A DNA stretch of 64,000 nucleotides from Ciona savignyi. Taxonomy: Eukaryota; Chordata; Ascidiacea; Phlebobranchia; Cionidae. The DNA lies in the NCBI GenBank assembly GCA_000149265.1, contig CH003424.1, positions 298,690-362,689 on the forward strand. The letters are read 5' to 3'. The translations under genes and the position numbers were made by a program. A model generated the notes under the pieces. It had not been told where the DNA came from. It saw nothing but the letters and a program-made list of their open reading frames with translations, and ran no database searches. Shown in pieces: positions 38,379 through 50,600 of this stretch. The first letter of the stretch is position 1. Every line of letters starts with the position of its first letter.

Positions 38379-38689
38379 AATCGTCCGGCCCGATGGTCTA
38401 GCGGTTAAGTGCGTCGCCTTTCAATCGAAAGGTTGCAGGTGCGAAACTGGTCGCTAGCTAGTCGGTTGTGTCCTTGGGCAAGGCACTTTACGGACATTGC
38501 CTGAACCCAGCGGATTAATGGGTTCTACCAAATTGAAGGAACGTGTCTATCACATACAACACACTGCAATAGCTCCGGTAACCCGACGATGGGCGCGAGG
38601 TGATCTGACGATTGCCCGTGTGATAACCCCTGGGGTTTTCCCATTCACGGGGATAAACATGAATATCCTATCCTATCCTATCCTATCCT
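38379..38689 (+). mobile_element. tRNA-derived SINE, full length
   Basis: The head is tRNA-like: an A box TGGTCTAGCGGTTAAG (from 38394) and a B box GGTTGCAGGTGCGAAAC. An unrelated body follows, and the 3' end is a run of TATCC units (38664-38689). AAGT flanks both sides. Units 1 and 2 show the empty site (about 12165 and 26140). Fragments of the family are common from 48 to 63 kb. No protein is encoded. Confidence 0.9.
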
Positions 38690-39038
38690 AAGTGTATTTT
38701 TAGATCCAACCAAAATTTATAAATAGAAATGATGATTCAATATTAACATTTAAGGCTTTTAAAAGTACCTTAATATTGGCCATTTAATTCGGACCGAACG
38801 TGTGGCTCAAAAAATAAATTTGCGACTAACTATAAACAGAAAGGAAAAATATCAAATAATGCTTGGGGCCACCCATTTATATATATGTTGATTTTCTGTT
38901 AATCGTAAAAGTAGACCAATGGTATACAATATATTGGGGGGTGCATACCAAAATAAATAAATAGAGGGTACTAAAATCTATACCACTTTTTTTTATAAAA
39001 AAAATATTTTCATTAAATCAGGAAACGAACAGGCACTT

Positions 39039-39096
39039 GTGACGTGGGGCACTTCAGAACTTTCCCGCCCAATATTCAAAAGATTGCGCGCTTTGA
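39039..39096. promoter_or_regulatory. E2F-like spacer module, H1 3' side (unit 3)
   Basis: GTGACGTGGGGC, ACTTTCCCGCCC, AATATTCAAAAGAT, TGCGCGCTTTG. Confidence 0.45.
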
Positions 39097-39184
39097 TGCA
39101 AAAATTATGTCAAGCTTCTTACATAAAATAAGAGCACGTTTACCGCCAAACACACACAAGTATTTCCCTTTTGTAAAGTTTGGT

Positions 39185-39200
39185 GGCTCTAAAAAGAGCC
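39185..39200 (-). promoter_or_regulatory. Outer stem-loop downstream of H1 copy 3
   Basis: GGCTCTTTTTAGAGCC (-), 157 bases from the inner one. Confidence 0.9.
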
Positions 39201-39341
39201 GTTTAGTTTGCATGGAATTTCCGCACGAGTTTAATTTATTTCTTTCGAACTTCTACAAAATTCGAACCCTACTGGACAAAAATAATTTCAATTCGAGATT
39301 ATTAACTATCATCAAACGAAATCTCTATTTTTAACTTGGGT

Positions 39342-39357
39342 GGCTCTAAAAAGAGCC
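39342..39357 (-). promoter_or_regulatory. Inner stem-loop of H1 copy 3
   Basis: GGCTCTTTTTAGAGCC (-), then ACCCAAG. Confidence 0.95.
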
Positions 39358-39462
39358 GTTTAGTTTGCATGGAATTTCCACACGAGTTTAATTTATTTCT
39401 TAGTTGACTTTTTGGTCGATGCTTTCTTCGCTGCAGGTTTTTTTGCCACAGGCTTCTTTGGC

Positions 39463-39954
39463 TTAACCGTTTTTTTTGCTGGGTGTCTTCTTAACAGCGG
39501 TCTTTTTGGCAGCAGGCTTCTTTACAGTTGTCTTTTTGGCAGCCGGTTTCTTAGGGGTGGCTTTCTTGGCAACTGCTTTTTTAGCCTTGGATGGGGTAGC
39601 AACTTTCTTTTTGGTGGCCGTGGTTTTCTTGGAAGCGGCGGATTTCTTAGCTGCTGCAGTTTTTTTAGCCGCATCAGCTACAGGTTTGGGAATCTTGAAC
39701 GATCCTGAGGCCCCCGCCCCCTTGGTCTGAACAATCTCTCCTTTGACAACAAGTTGCTTCAAAGTTTTGTTGACGTACGTGTTGGTGGAATCTTCCTTCA
39801 ACTTATAGGTGGCAACAACATACTTTACGATGGCCTGGCGAGAGCTACCGGATTTACTCTTTAGAGCAGCGATCGCCGCCTTAACCATCTCATTGTAACT
39901 GGGGTGGGTCGGTTCAGCATTCTTGGGTGCAGATATCTTTGCATTTGACGACAT
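39463..39954 (-). pseudogene. H1: Linker histone H1, copy 3, frameshifted
   Basis: The frame reads 163 codons instead of 186. Near 39470 (- strand) a run of seven A in the SKK-TVK codons has become eight, so translation leaves the frame and stops after Asn-Gly. The old stop at 39393-39395 is still in the original frame, and the lost part is the last ~25 residues of the basic tail. The N-tail is also altered (AKISAPKNAEPTH for AKKPAPKKAEPTH). The winged helix is intact, so a shortened protein could still bind DNA; it may also be a homopolymer sequencing error. Octamer at 40021-40028. Confidence 0.88.
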
Positions 39955-40088
39955 GGTTGTGGGGTGTTCGCGATAGAATGTATTTAAACGCCCGTCGAAT
40001 GTGCTCTTATAGCAACCGGTATGCAAATTTTAATCAGACTAAAACGAGAGATCGAAGAAAAAAAGACTCGCTGCGCTTTGGTCTAGAT

Positions 40089-40293
40089 CAGTGGTTTTCA
40101 ACCAGGCTTCTGCGGAACTTTAGGGTTCCGCCAATACAGTCCAGGGGTTCCGCAACTTTTAATTTTGAATGAATAAACATTAAATTTAAATGCTTTTTGT
40201 ACATAAGACAATCAAATTATTGAACAGGGGTTCCTCAAGTCAGTAGAATGTTTCCATGGGGTTCCAGTGCAGCAAAAAGGTTGAAAATTACTG
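40089..40293. mobile_element. hAT-type MITE between H1 and H2A (unit 3)
   Basis: Ends CAGTGGTTTTCAACC and GGTTGAAAATTACTG; 8-bp duplication GTCTAGAT (40081-40088, 40294-40301). Unit 2 shows the related empty site GGTCTAGACC at about 27638. 205 bp. Confidence 0.92.
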
Positions 40294-40938
40294 GTCTAGA
40301 TAGAACCCGGGTGTCTTTTAAAGCGAATCGCCTTTACGATAGTGATAAAAGTTTCGTGCCCATTATTGCAAAATCAAACAAAATTTAACTCGGTGGCAAT
40401 TTGTATGCGATAATACTCATCACACTTTATACTTCTAACATAAGCTTGACTTACTTTTTGTTCCGAAACCGATTGGAATCCTATTTATTGTCCGCAGTAT
40501 AATGATGCGCTTGTGGTAAAATCATAAGCAAACTGGAAAAGTGCGGAAAGCAAGGCGTATGCACGCACAAATAAACCTAAATATACTTTTTATAGTTGGT
40601 TTGGCTTCAGCATTAATCGAACAAAACAAAGGCGTATTACCTTCCATGACACTTTTCCATTGACTATTTATTTTTACGGCAATTGGCCCGATTGTGTTGG
40701 AGACAATATGCCTGTTATGGCGTCGAAACAAGTATATATTATAAATAATGCTACAATCCCGAGTCTCCTTTAGTCGGAGAGATTATTGAAACTGCAATTT
40801 TCTCCCTTTTAGATTTATAAAGCCATTATCCTTTCCCGACTTTAAATAAGAGATTTCATTCATTACTTGAGCTATTTGTTCAACTCACTTTAAACTTTTT
40901 TCTGTACTCTCTCTAGATGGATTCGACAATGCTGGAGT

Positions 40939-40946
40939 CTATATAA
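40939..40946 (+). promoter_or_regulatory. TATA box of H2A (41031)
   Basis: CTATATAA about 90 bases before the start codon. Confidence 0.65.
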
Positions 40947-41405
<459 letters not shown>

Positions 41406-41440
41406 ACACCTCGGTTCTACAACCACCACCACCACCAAAC

Positions 41441-41456
41441 GGCTCTTTTTAGAGCC
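41441..41456 (+). promoter_or_regulatory. Histone stem-loop of H2A (41031)
   Basis: GGCTCTTTTTAGAGCC, then ACCCC and AAAAAGAGT. Confidence 0.95.
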
Positions 41457-41775
41457 ACCCCATTTTTAAAAAGAGTAACAAGTGAAATGCATAGCTAGGT
41501 ATGTCCAATGTCATAAGCGGTGGGTTAATAAAGCGTCCATACATTCACAACACCGTCGTTTAAAAATGTTAACGTTTCCGAAGCGATTCAGGCAAATGGA
41601 AATTTTCGCAATATCCAGTAATGCTATAAATTACTAAATGTACCGTTTTTTTATAATGTTAGGCATGTCCAACGCTATTTGAGAAACATTTTTATTTTTG
41701 TTAAAATCTACATGGATTAATTCAAAAAGAGGGAAATTTTTTTTTATTAAACCAACAAACTGCCAATTTGCGTGT

Positions 41776-41840
41776 AACGTCATGAGTGGCGCGGTGAGTT
41801 TCGCTTTCCCGCCAATTATTTAAAATTTGGCGCGCTTTCT
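41776..41840. promoter_or_regulatory. E2F-like spacer module, copy e
   Basis: AACGTCATGA, CTTTCCCGCC, AATTATTTAAAAT, TTTGGCGCGC; counterpart of 15551. Confidence 0.5.
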
Positions 41841-41878
41841 CTTAAATTGGTTATGTTTTGAGCTCTTGAAAATTGGCT

Positions 41879-41894
41879 GGCTCTAAAAAGAGCC
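41879..41894 (-). repeat. Orphan histone stem-loop (unit 3)
   Basis: Perfect GGCTCTTTTTAGAGCC (-) with CATGCAAACTTAAAC leader; no gene. Confidence 0.8.
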
Positions 41895-42089
41895 GTTTAA
41901 GTTTGCATGGCATATTCTCTTTAGATGTGGGTTTATAAGACGTCTTAACAATTACAATGCCGTTCTGTAGTCAAGTGGTAATATTTGCAATAATCAACAT
42001 TTTAAATTTGTTTAAATCATTGTTCCTCGGTTAAAAGCGATAGAAAATAATTCTTCATTAAACCAACAAACAAACTGCATATTATCGTG

Positions 42090-42156
42090 TTAACTTCATG
42101 ATGTGGAGCATATAAATTGACTTTCCCGCCTAATATTTAAAATTTGGCGCGCTTTT
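42090..42156. promoter_or_regulatory. E2F-like spacer module, copy f
   Basis: CTTTCCCGCC, AATATTTAAAAT, TTTGGCGCGC; counterpart of 15867. Confidence 0.5.
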
Positions 42157-42457
42157 ATTTTTTAATTCACAGGTGTAGTATGTAAATCATAAGCGCGCAA
42201 TTTTAACTGCTCTATACCAAGTACCGTTAGATTAATTCAAAAAGCGCGGGAATTATGTTGAGATTTTTACGTTTTACAGTGCAGGTTGTTGCTAAATTTG
42301 GTAAAATAAATATTTCTTCGGTATTTTGAATACATGATCTGTATAAGTGCATAGAACAACTTAAGAATACCATACAATTTATTCACAACGTCCATCTTAA
42401 AGTAACTGCGCTAATTTTTTAATGTTAATTCATGTATTTCTCTTTCATAAAATGGGT

Positions 42458-42473
42458 GGCTCTAAAAAGAGCC
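42458..42473 (-). promoter_or_regulatory. Histone stem-loop of H2B (42497)
   Basis: GGCTCTTTTTAGAGCC (-), loop UUUU. Confidence 0.95.
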
Positions 42474-42496
42474 GTTTGTGGTTTGTGGAAAACGAT

Positions 42497-42859
42497 TTAC
42501 TTGGAGCTGGTGTACTTGGTGACGGCTTTGGTGCCTTCGGAAACTGCATGCTTGGCAAGCTCACCAGGCAGCAACAGTCGAACTGCGGTCTGGATTTCCC
42601 GACTGCTGATCGTGGACCTCTTGTTGTAACCGGCAAGTTTTGACGCTTCGGATGCGATGCGCTCGAAAATGTCGTTCACGAACGAGTTCATGATGCTCAT
42701 CGCTTTGCTGGAGATACCAGTGTCAGGGTGTACTTGCTTTAGTACCTTGTATACATAGATGGAGAAGCTTTCCTTTCGCTTTGATCGGCGCTTCTTCTTT
42801 CCTTCGGACGGTGCCGCTTTCTTGACTAGTTTCTTGCTTCCTTTGCCTGTTGGTGCCAT
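42497..42859 (-). CDS. H2B: Histone H2B, type A (unit 3)
   Basis: 120 codons, consensus protein. TATAAAAG at 42902-42909 with ATGCTAAT upstream; UUUU stem-loop, so a complete type A gene like 16269. Confidence 0.98.
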   Translation of the reverse strand: MAPTGKGSKKLVKKAAPSEGKKKRRSKRKESFSIYVYKVLKQVHPDTGISSKAMSIMNSFVNDIFERIASEASKLAGYNKRSTISSREIQTAVRLLLPGELAKHAVSEGTKAVTKYTSSK

Positions 42860-43627
42860 GGTTGCTCGTTTGAACTGATGAACATTGCATCACCGTTTTC
42901 TCTTTTATAGCCATCAATATGCTAATCTTATTGAACTAAAAAGTAGAGCAAAATCGACCATCGGATAGGTTCTCTCGTTTGTCTTTTTTTGGTTTATTCA
43001 CAATTCGTGTAGCTTCGGACTAAATATTTAAATTTAGAAAACTAGAATACAATTTTGACTTTATTAATAAATTTTACTTTAAAGAAATGTAACAGTAATT
43101 TGTAAATCGAAAACCATTATTAACTAAAATAATTACCGTTAAACTTCTAATTGAACGCCATCTCTCATTGACATGACAATAATCTAATAGATATGACACT
43201 TGATTTTCCTCCGTGATTTTTCTATTATCAGTAAGCGTATTTTGTTCGATGTTTTTTCTTGTTCCTTTAATGATAACTGTGGTAAAAGTTTATTTCATTA
43301 TAATATTTATATTTATCTCCCAAAAATTCTTATAACTACTCGAAAATTTAAGCGCCGCCCTCTAACTGAACTAATAGAACGTCACCATAGGGAAGGGTTG
43401 AAAAAAGATTTGGCGTTTAAACTAGAGGTTTAGCGATATTTATGAATGTACACCAAAAAATTAACATGTAAAAAGTTCAAACACTTTTACTCATGAATTC
43501 TGATTTCGAACTAACGAGCTGAACAGGTGAACATCAAACCGACCAGCATGCAGCACGTCACAAGCTATTACATTCTAAATTATTAGTACAGGGTCGAAAT
43601 AGTTTTTAACCTGTGAAAAATATTGGG

Positions 43628-43643
43628 CGACCTAAAAAGAGCC
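43628..43643 (-). repeat. Degenerate orphan stem-loop, H2B-H4 spacer (unit 3)
   Basis: GGCTCTTTTTAGGTCG (-): the 3' arm is decayed. Confidence 0.6.
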
Positions 43644-43974
43644 ATTTAGATGAATAAAACCTGAATTAAAAAAAACCTGAATTAAAAATGAAAGATCCGA
43701 ATAAAAAATGTAGAGGGTAATTTTAGTAAAAACTACTAATAGTAAATTTAATAGTAAAACAAATATACTTTTAAAGAAGATTTAGTATTGTGAAAAATTG
43801 TTGCAGTACAAAACTAGTATTGGTAAAACTCGTTGCATGAAAAGAAGTCTTGAAGAGAGATTGAATAAACCAATCAAAACTAGTCTGCAAAAGAGCTGAC
43901 CAATCATATCGTTACAACCAGAAATCCAAATTGTCTACTTAAATTTCCTGGCCGTATGGTAAAAGGAAAACTAA

Positions 43975-44115
43975 AAGGCAGGAGACTGCACACTAAAATA
44001 AAGATTAGGCCTAGGGCATTATAGTTCGGTTAAGTTCTGGGGTTAAGATTAATGTTTGGGGAATGGTTAGAATTAGTTTCCATGGTTTTAGTGTGCGGTT
44101 TCCCTTTATTTAGTG
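43975..44115. mobile_element. Palindromic MITE, family M
   Basis: ACTAAAAGGCAGGAGACTGC start, GTTCTGGGGTTAAGATTAATG core, GTGCGGTTTCCC end. Confidence 0.55.
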
Positions 44116-44277
44116 TTGTCCTGGAAAAAGTATAGAAAACCGTTTTTTTGTTGATATTTTCTTCGTCAAAGGATTAATTTCTTAACCCTAAAAAAACTAA
44201 GTGTATGATGTTATTAGCTTTAGTATAAAAGCTTAGACAGGCGATGTAATATTTCGATCTCTTTCTATTAATTGGGT

Positions 44278-44293
44278 GGCCCTAAAAAGGGCC
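44278..44293 (-). promoter_or_regulatory. Histone stem-loop of H4 (44318)
   Basis: GGCCCTTTTTAGGGCC (-), with GAAAGAGAT beyond. Confidence 0.95.
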
Positions 44294-44317
44294 GTTTGTT
44301 AATTGAAGTTAGCTGAA

Positions 44318-44671
<354 letters not shown>

Positions 44672-45423
44672 TCAGTCAGTCGGTTTTATATTTATATTCG
44701 CCCTTCGTACGTCGTCGAATTGAAAGAAGAAAAAAAGTACCTTAGGTTCTCTCGTTTTTGTGTAAAAGGGTAAAAAGTTCTTTCAATAGTCTTCCGTGAG
44801 ATGACACGACACGATGTTTTCCCAATTGTTCGGGCGGGAACTTAAACGACAATTGTTTTTGAAATTTATACAGTAACTGTACTTTATTTAAACACTCTAA
44901 ATATTCTATTCTATGCTTCTACATACGATGTAATCTTATCGGGTCGTTTTCAACCTAAAATATGTGCATAGAAATTGTACAAGATTTTGTTATATTTTTA
45001 TATTCGCCCTTGCCCAATGTAGGGGATAAGGTTCCTTTATTTTTTCGATTTGTACTTTATATTTACTGTTTAGAAGCTGATAATTAAATTTTGTGACGTC
45101 TCGATGTGGATCCTCTGACTCAATACACCGCAAAATTTCCCTACTGGCTGTGTTACAAAGGCAAAATAAACACCAACTATAAGACCACCAATCGACAATT
45201 TTCCATTGTACAAGTACGCTTCAACTCCTAACTATCATTGATTTAAGTTGGACAGTAAAATTGAGGGCTCAATTCGGTCGGGATGATTTAACATAGTTGT
45301 GTGAGGTATGTTAAATATATCTGAACAGAATCTAAAATACGTTTTATTAGTATATTTTACCAGCATACGCATAATTCGATTGTGTAAATGTTTTAACCAA
45401 TGTTGTGTTTGCAAACTAAGGGT

Positions 45424-45439
45424 AACACTGAAAAGAGCC
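45424..45439 (-). repeat. Degenerate orphan stem-loop, H4-H2B spacer (unit 3)
   Basis: GGCTCTTTTCAGTGTT (-): the 3' arm is decayed; position as 19019. Confidence 0.55.
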
Positions 45440-45510
45440 GTTTAGCGGTTAAATGAAGTGACAATTTGATACGCGAACATAACACAATATGCTCTTTATA
45501 AAATGTGGGT

Positions 45511-45526
45511 GGCTCTGAAAAGAGCC
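45511..45526 (-). promoter_or_regulatory. Histone stem-loop of H2B (45554)
   Basis: GGCTCTTTTCAGAGCC (-), loop UUUC. Confidence 0.95.
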
Positions 45527-45553
45527 GTTTAGAATGTGAGTAAATCTAATGAT

Positions 45554-45916
45554 TTACTTGGAGCTGGTGTACTTGGTTACGGCTTTGGTGCCTTCGGAGA
45601 CTGCATGCTTGGCAAGCTCACCAGGCAACAAAAGCCGTACTGCGGTCTGGATTTCCCGACTGCTGATCGTGGACCTTTTGTTGTAACCGGCAAGTTTCGA
45701 CGCTTCAGATGCGATGCGCTCGAAAATGTCGTTCACGAACGAGTTCATGATGCTCATCGCTTTGCTGGAGATACCAGTGTCAGGGTGCACTTGCTTCAGT
45801 ACCTTGTACACATAGATGGAGAAGCTTTCCTTCCGCTTTGATCGGCGCTTCTTCTTTCCTTCGGACGGTGCCGCCTTCTTGACAAGTTTCTTGCTTCCTT
45901 TGCCTGTTGGTGCCAT
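45554..45916 (-). CDS. H2B: Histone H2B, type B (unit 3)
   Basis: 120 codons, consensus protein. TATA element AATTTATAG near 45959-45967, type B context. The spacer to H3 resembles that of copy 1 (7954-8640) more closely than units 1-2. Confidence 0.98.
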   Translation of the reverse strand: MAPTGKGSKKLVKKAAPSEGKKKRRSKRKESFSIYVYKVLKQVHPDTGISSKAMSIMNSFVNDIFERIASEASKLAGYNKRSTISSREIQTAVRLLLPGELAKHAVSEGTKAVTKYTSSK

Positions 45917-46373
45917 GGTTGCTTTTCAGAACTGATGAATAACGCACAAATTGTTTCAAATTTATAGCCTTGCACATGGTAATTTTCAGCGAGAAGACAA
46001 TGAAAAAAGGCGTCTACGGGTTCTGATTGGCTTCCTCTCTTTTTTGTCTAGTGCTAACTCGACAGAGGTGCGACATATATAAACAAAATACGAGAGTATA
46101 TCATCTAGCAATGTTTTCTTTAGTAAAAGGCAAGCCAATGGTAGAGCAAACGGCCGCTTGCTGGATGTTACTGTAAACGTACATTGGACGTCCGATAATA
46201 CCTGTATTTTTTATTAAAAAACTGATATCCAACCATTGTTGCTACATATATAAATAACAATAAACAAACCTTAAAGAAAATCGCATCTTTAACGCAGCTA
46301 AAATAAAAAAAATGTATATCTTGATCGGTACATTAAAACAAGATAAACAACAAATATAACACTCGCAAAAACT

Positions 46374-46485
46374 AAAAGGAGGGAAAGCGGGGGAAACTGG
46401 ACGATAAAATGAAGATTGTGACATTAAAGTTAGTTTTTAACATAGATTTGGAATTAAGGTTAGTTCTGTGGTTGAGATTAGTGTA
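46374..46485. mobile_element. Palindromic MITE, family M, right end lost
   Basis: ACTAAAAGGAGGGAAAGCGG start and GTTAGTTCTGTGGTTGAG core; cut at GTGTATACCACGG. Confidence 0.5.
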
Positions 46486-46625
46486 TACCACGGACTTTGC
46501 ATAAAAACTTACCACGGAATTTACATAAATCTTAAACTGAATCTGGAACTTTAATTGTAAGTTTGGAGTATTTACTACAGGAAATGGCAATTCATTCAAA
46601 TATAAATCTCTTTGAAATATTGGGT

Positions 46626-46641
46626 GGCTCTGAAAAGAGCC
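46626..46641 (-). promoter_or_regulatory. Histone stem-loop of H3 (46666)
   Basis: GGCTCTTTTCAGAGCC (-), then ACCCA and CAAAGAGA. Confidence 0.95.
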
Positions 46642-46665
46642 GTTTGAAGGTATGAAAGCGTTAGT

Positions 46666-47151
<486 letters not shown>

Positions 47152-47214
47152 TCAAGCAGCACCAATCTACACGATGATTGGCTGGTTTAAAAATACTTTT
47201 TTCTCTCTATAATT

Positions 47215-47520
47215 TGTTGACCTCTCTCGCGCAAGGTTTCTCGCCTGTTCTGTCGAATTAGTAGTATATCTCTTATCTGTGCGAACAATGAGTTTGTGCC
47301 AATTGTTAATAGAGCTGTTAGTGTTCGTGAATATCGGATAAAGTTAATAGTAATCGAGAATGACATTTCAAAATACCATGTGTCCACATTAGGATTGCCT
47401 TTAACTTTTACAGTGTGGGTAATGTAATTATTTCCTAATTTGATACATTGAATGGCGTGATAGCGCCATGTTAAACTGACACGTTTCCACAATACATGAC
47501 TCTACATTCGGCATACATAT
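47215..47520. other. Right flank of the histone array
   Basis: No gene seen. Histone-spacer homology ends here and the ~190-bp tandem repeat begins. Confidence 0.5.
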
Positions 47521-47527
47521 AATTGAT

Positions 47528-48600
47528 AAAACATAGTTGTACCGTCATTTAGAGGGTGAAATGTATATGTCTATACATACCTCTAACTGAATTCAGTCGG
47601 AAGTATAAGGGGAGTTACGACTGTTTGAACCTACACGGTACATGGAACATGACGTCACATCTTTATTATTGAATGCTGGTTTTCGTGAATTCAAACCATT
47701 TGCCCCCACATGCTGGGAAAAATCTAGTTATACCACCGTTTAGAGGGTGAAATTCAAATGTTCATACATACCTTGAACTGAATTCAGTCGGAGGAATAAG
47801 GGGAGTTACGAATGTTTGAACCTACACGGTATATGTAAAATAACGTTACATCTTTGTTATTATTCTCCGATTTTGTGAGTTTAAACCAGTGGTTCCCAAC
47901 CTTTTTCCACTCACGTACCATTTCGAGGTTTTATGCAGTGCTCGCATACCACCTATACATAAGTTACGCGCGCCGAAGGCGGTCAAAAAATGTTTCCACC
48001 ATTTATGACGTCATAACAGGTATTTATACTATGCGAGGTGCATAGAATTGTTTTTTTCACCACCAGTCACAAGAAGAACAAGATAATTTTCCACTAGCTG
48101 GTCGATGCGTGGCAAAAAAAACGTACCTTACCACGACGACGGCTTCAAAAAACTCAAAATCAACCCCACCTGAACTAATAACTCCTTTCGGTCGAAAAAA
48201 ACAAAACAGAATCTACTCGCGTACCACCTGGAAGACCTTCGTGAAAGACCCACTAGTGGTACGCGTACGACAGGTTGGGAACCACTGATTTAAACCAATT
48301 GCCCCCACATGTCAGTAAAATCTAGTTGTACCATCGTTTAAGGGTAAAATATAGATGTTCAAAAATACTTCCACATGAATTAAGTCGGAAGCATATAAGG
48401 GGAGTTACGACTGTTTGAACCTACACAGTATATACAAAATTACGTCACATCTTTATTAATGTTAGATGGTTTTCGTGAACTTTGAGTTGTACCATTGTTT
48501 AGAGGGTGGAATGTAAATGTTCATAAATACCTGAATTCAGTCGCAAGTATAATGGGAGTTACGCCTGCCAAACATAGACAGTAGAAAAATAATTTTACAA
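47528..48600. repeat. ~190-bp tandem repeat, about four copies
   Basis: Copies start at AGTTGTACC-type positions 47535, 47726, 48324 and 48485. Each has a CTGAATTCAGTCGGAAGTATAAGG block, a GGGGAGTTACGACTGTTTGAACC-type block (two pieces) and ATGACGTCACATCTTTATTA. The second copy is split by a hAT MITE; without it the spacing is 191, about 189 and 161. Confidence 0.85.
47887..48287. mobile_element. hAT-type MITE in the tandem repeat
   Basis: Perfect 16-bp inverted ends CAGTGGTTCCCAACCT/AGGTTGGGAACCACTG; near-perfect 8-bp duplication GTTTAAAC/ATTTAAAC. 401 bp; the inside mentions TACCA/GGTAC in inverted pairs. No coding sequence. Confidence 0.92.
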
Positions 48601-48654
48601 CGAATGATTCGCTCAATCGGGCGGACCTCTACGGCAATGTCTTTCAGAATATAG

Positions 48655-48950
48655 GATATATTTATGTTTATCCCCGTCAATGGCAAAAGCCAAGGGGGTT
48701 AACATACGGGCAATCGTCAGATCACCTCGCGCCCACCGTCGGGTTACCGGAGCTATTGCATTGTGTTGTGTATGATAATTACAAGTTTCTTAAATTGAGT
48801 TGAACCCATTAATCCGCTTGCTTCAGGAAATGTTCGTTAAGTGCTTTGCCCAAGGACGCACAAACTAGCTAGCGACCTGTTTCGAACCTGCAACCTTTCG
48901 GTTGTAAGGCGTCACACTAAACTAACAAACTAAGCCGACAGACAGAATTT
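48655..48950 (-). mobile_element. SINE, nearly full length
   Basis: Reverse copy of the 38379 family: 3' end at GTTTATCCCCGTCAATGGC, body, and B-box end GTTTCGAACCTGCAACC near 48885. The A-box half is decayed. Confidence 0.8.
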
Positions 48951-49609
48951 ATAACTCAATTTCTTTGATTTTTATAGCAGTAGTCACCCAGCTTTGACTG
49001 AAGTTACCCTCGTCTTTTTTTTTACTGAGCTAATTTTCGAACCAATGATGTACACGTCACTAGGGCGTTTTTATATGGGGGAAGGTAAATGTATCTGTCG
49101 CGTTAACCATTCGCCCACACGACTGAACTTACTCTCGCCTCTTTATTCGTTTAGCGTTAAATCAAAGATATCTATGGCTAAAATGCATTTATCCATTTTT
49201 GGTGTTTTCCCAAATCTGATATCCCAGTTTTCAGTTTAGTATTTAACAAAATTACGAAGATACGGATTACGGAAAGACAATAAAGTGTTTTTAAGCAAAA
49301 AGTTATAATCGTACAGGTATTATAGATAATAAACAGATGATCTTTATATTTATAGCGTATAAATAAACATCGTACGTCTATGATAAAATGTAGTTGGTGA
49401 TACTGACAATTTATTTACATTTTTGTTTTTAAAGTTTGATTATTTAAAAAAAAAATTGTAGTCTGGAATATTTTGTTTTGTCGCCAAAGTCACCTTTAAT
49501 TTTGGAATATTTCATAACATCCATAAATCTGAATTTAAGTCCGAAGCTTATAGACCAAGTCCAAGGGAAATCCCACCAACTCACCTAATAAGGTACCGGT
49601 ACGGTAGAG

Positions 49610-50154
49610 GGTTCCTCTAAATACTACAGGAGCGCTTGAATCACTTAGATTGCTATGGAAAGTAATTCTAACCCTGTCCCAAACACTAATCTCAACCCCA
49701 GAACTAACTGTAACCCTAACCCTAACATTAATATTATGGCAGCGTTTCTCAAACTATGGGTCGCGACCCACCAAAAGGAATCTTGGTGGGTCGTGAAAGG
49801 TTATAGAAAGCTCTGATTAACTATACTGGCTATTTCCTATACAAAAATCAAGGGGAAATTATCACAATTGTGACATCACACAATCTTGAATCGTGGCGTG
49901 ATCCCAGAGGTGTGTTTCTTTGCAATGATAGCGTAACCTAGAAACCAACAACAACTATATATAAAGTTAAGTGGGTCGCCATAAATTGTGGTAATTAATA
50001 GTGGGTCCCAACTCTAAAAAGTTTGAGAACCACTGTATTATGGCTTTTGTAATTACGAAGTATAGTACCGGTAAGCGATTCAAGTGCTCCAAATGATTCA
50101 AGCACTCCATGCGATCCAAGCGGTCCAATCGTTCCTGTAGTATTTAGAGGTACT
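49610..50154. mobile_element. Palindromic MITE, family N, copy 1 (interrupted)
   Basis: Inverted ends reading CCTCTAAATACTACAGGA and TCCTGTAGTATTTAGAGG with many AAGCG(A/G)TCCAAG repeats inside. It is split by the hAT MITE at 49740. Copy 2 is at 50840-51055. Confidence 0.82.
49740..50035. mobile_element. hAT-type MITE nested in family N
   Basis: Ends CAGCGTTTCTCAAACT and AGTTTGAGAACCACTG; exact 8-bp duplication TATTATGG (49732-49739, 50036-50043). The empty site ATATTATGGCTTTTG is seen in copy 2 near 50963. 296 bp. Confidence 0.93.
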
Positions 50155-50174
50155 GTACGATAGAAGCTGTGTAG

Positions 50175-50390
50175 GGAAAACTAAAAGGAGGGAAAGCGGG
50201 AAGGCGGAAAGGAGGGAAACTGCACACTATAATGAATATTAGGGCATTTAAGTTTGAGTTTTAAACTTAAAGTTAGTTTTAAACATTGGGTTAGTTCTGG
50301 GGTTTAGATTAGTGTTAAGTGCAGGGTTAAAAGTTGTGGTAAGCAGTTTTCCTTCTTCCCTCTTTCCCCCCTTTTAATGTTGCCCAGCTG
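50175..50390. mobile_element. Palindromic MITE, family M
   Basis: ACTAAAAGGAGGGAAAGCGG start with an extra GGAAAGGAGGGAAACTGC, GGTTAGTTCTGGGG core, CCCTTTTAATGTTGCCC end: the most complete example of the family. Confidence 0.7.
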
Positions 50391-50600
50391 TGTGGTATCG
50401 AGTTAAGTCTACTTGAGAGAACCTTTTTCATTTTTAGAGGTCGATACCCGATACCAGAATCTTTTTTTGGAAACCAATACTTTCTTTTTAAACTGTATAG
50501 TATCCTCTGCAGCAAAGGAAAAAAAAGATTGTTGTCATTGAAAAAAGGTCGATACTGAGCAGATTCTGGTATCGCGTATCACGTTCCAAAAAAGAAAAAG
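50391..50600. repeat. Possible inverted-repeat element
   Basis: GATACCAGAATC (about 50448) and GATTCTGGTATC (about 50560) are exact inverses with AGGTCGATAC nearby on both sides. Likely another small MITE; ends not defined. Confidence 0.45.

Noticed and set aside
38384..38450. Genuine tRNA gene
   Set aside because: The tRNA-like part lacks a foldable acceptor stem and runs directly into the SINE body and TATCC tail.
49715..49735. Telomere-like CCCTAA repeats (also 36785-36845)
   Set aside because: Only two to three degenerate units, and they are part of the MITE family M core seen in many places.
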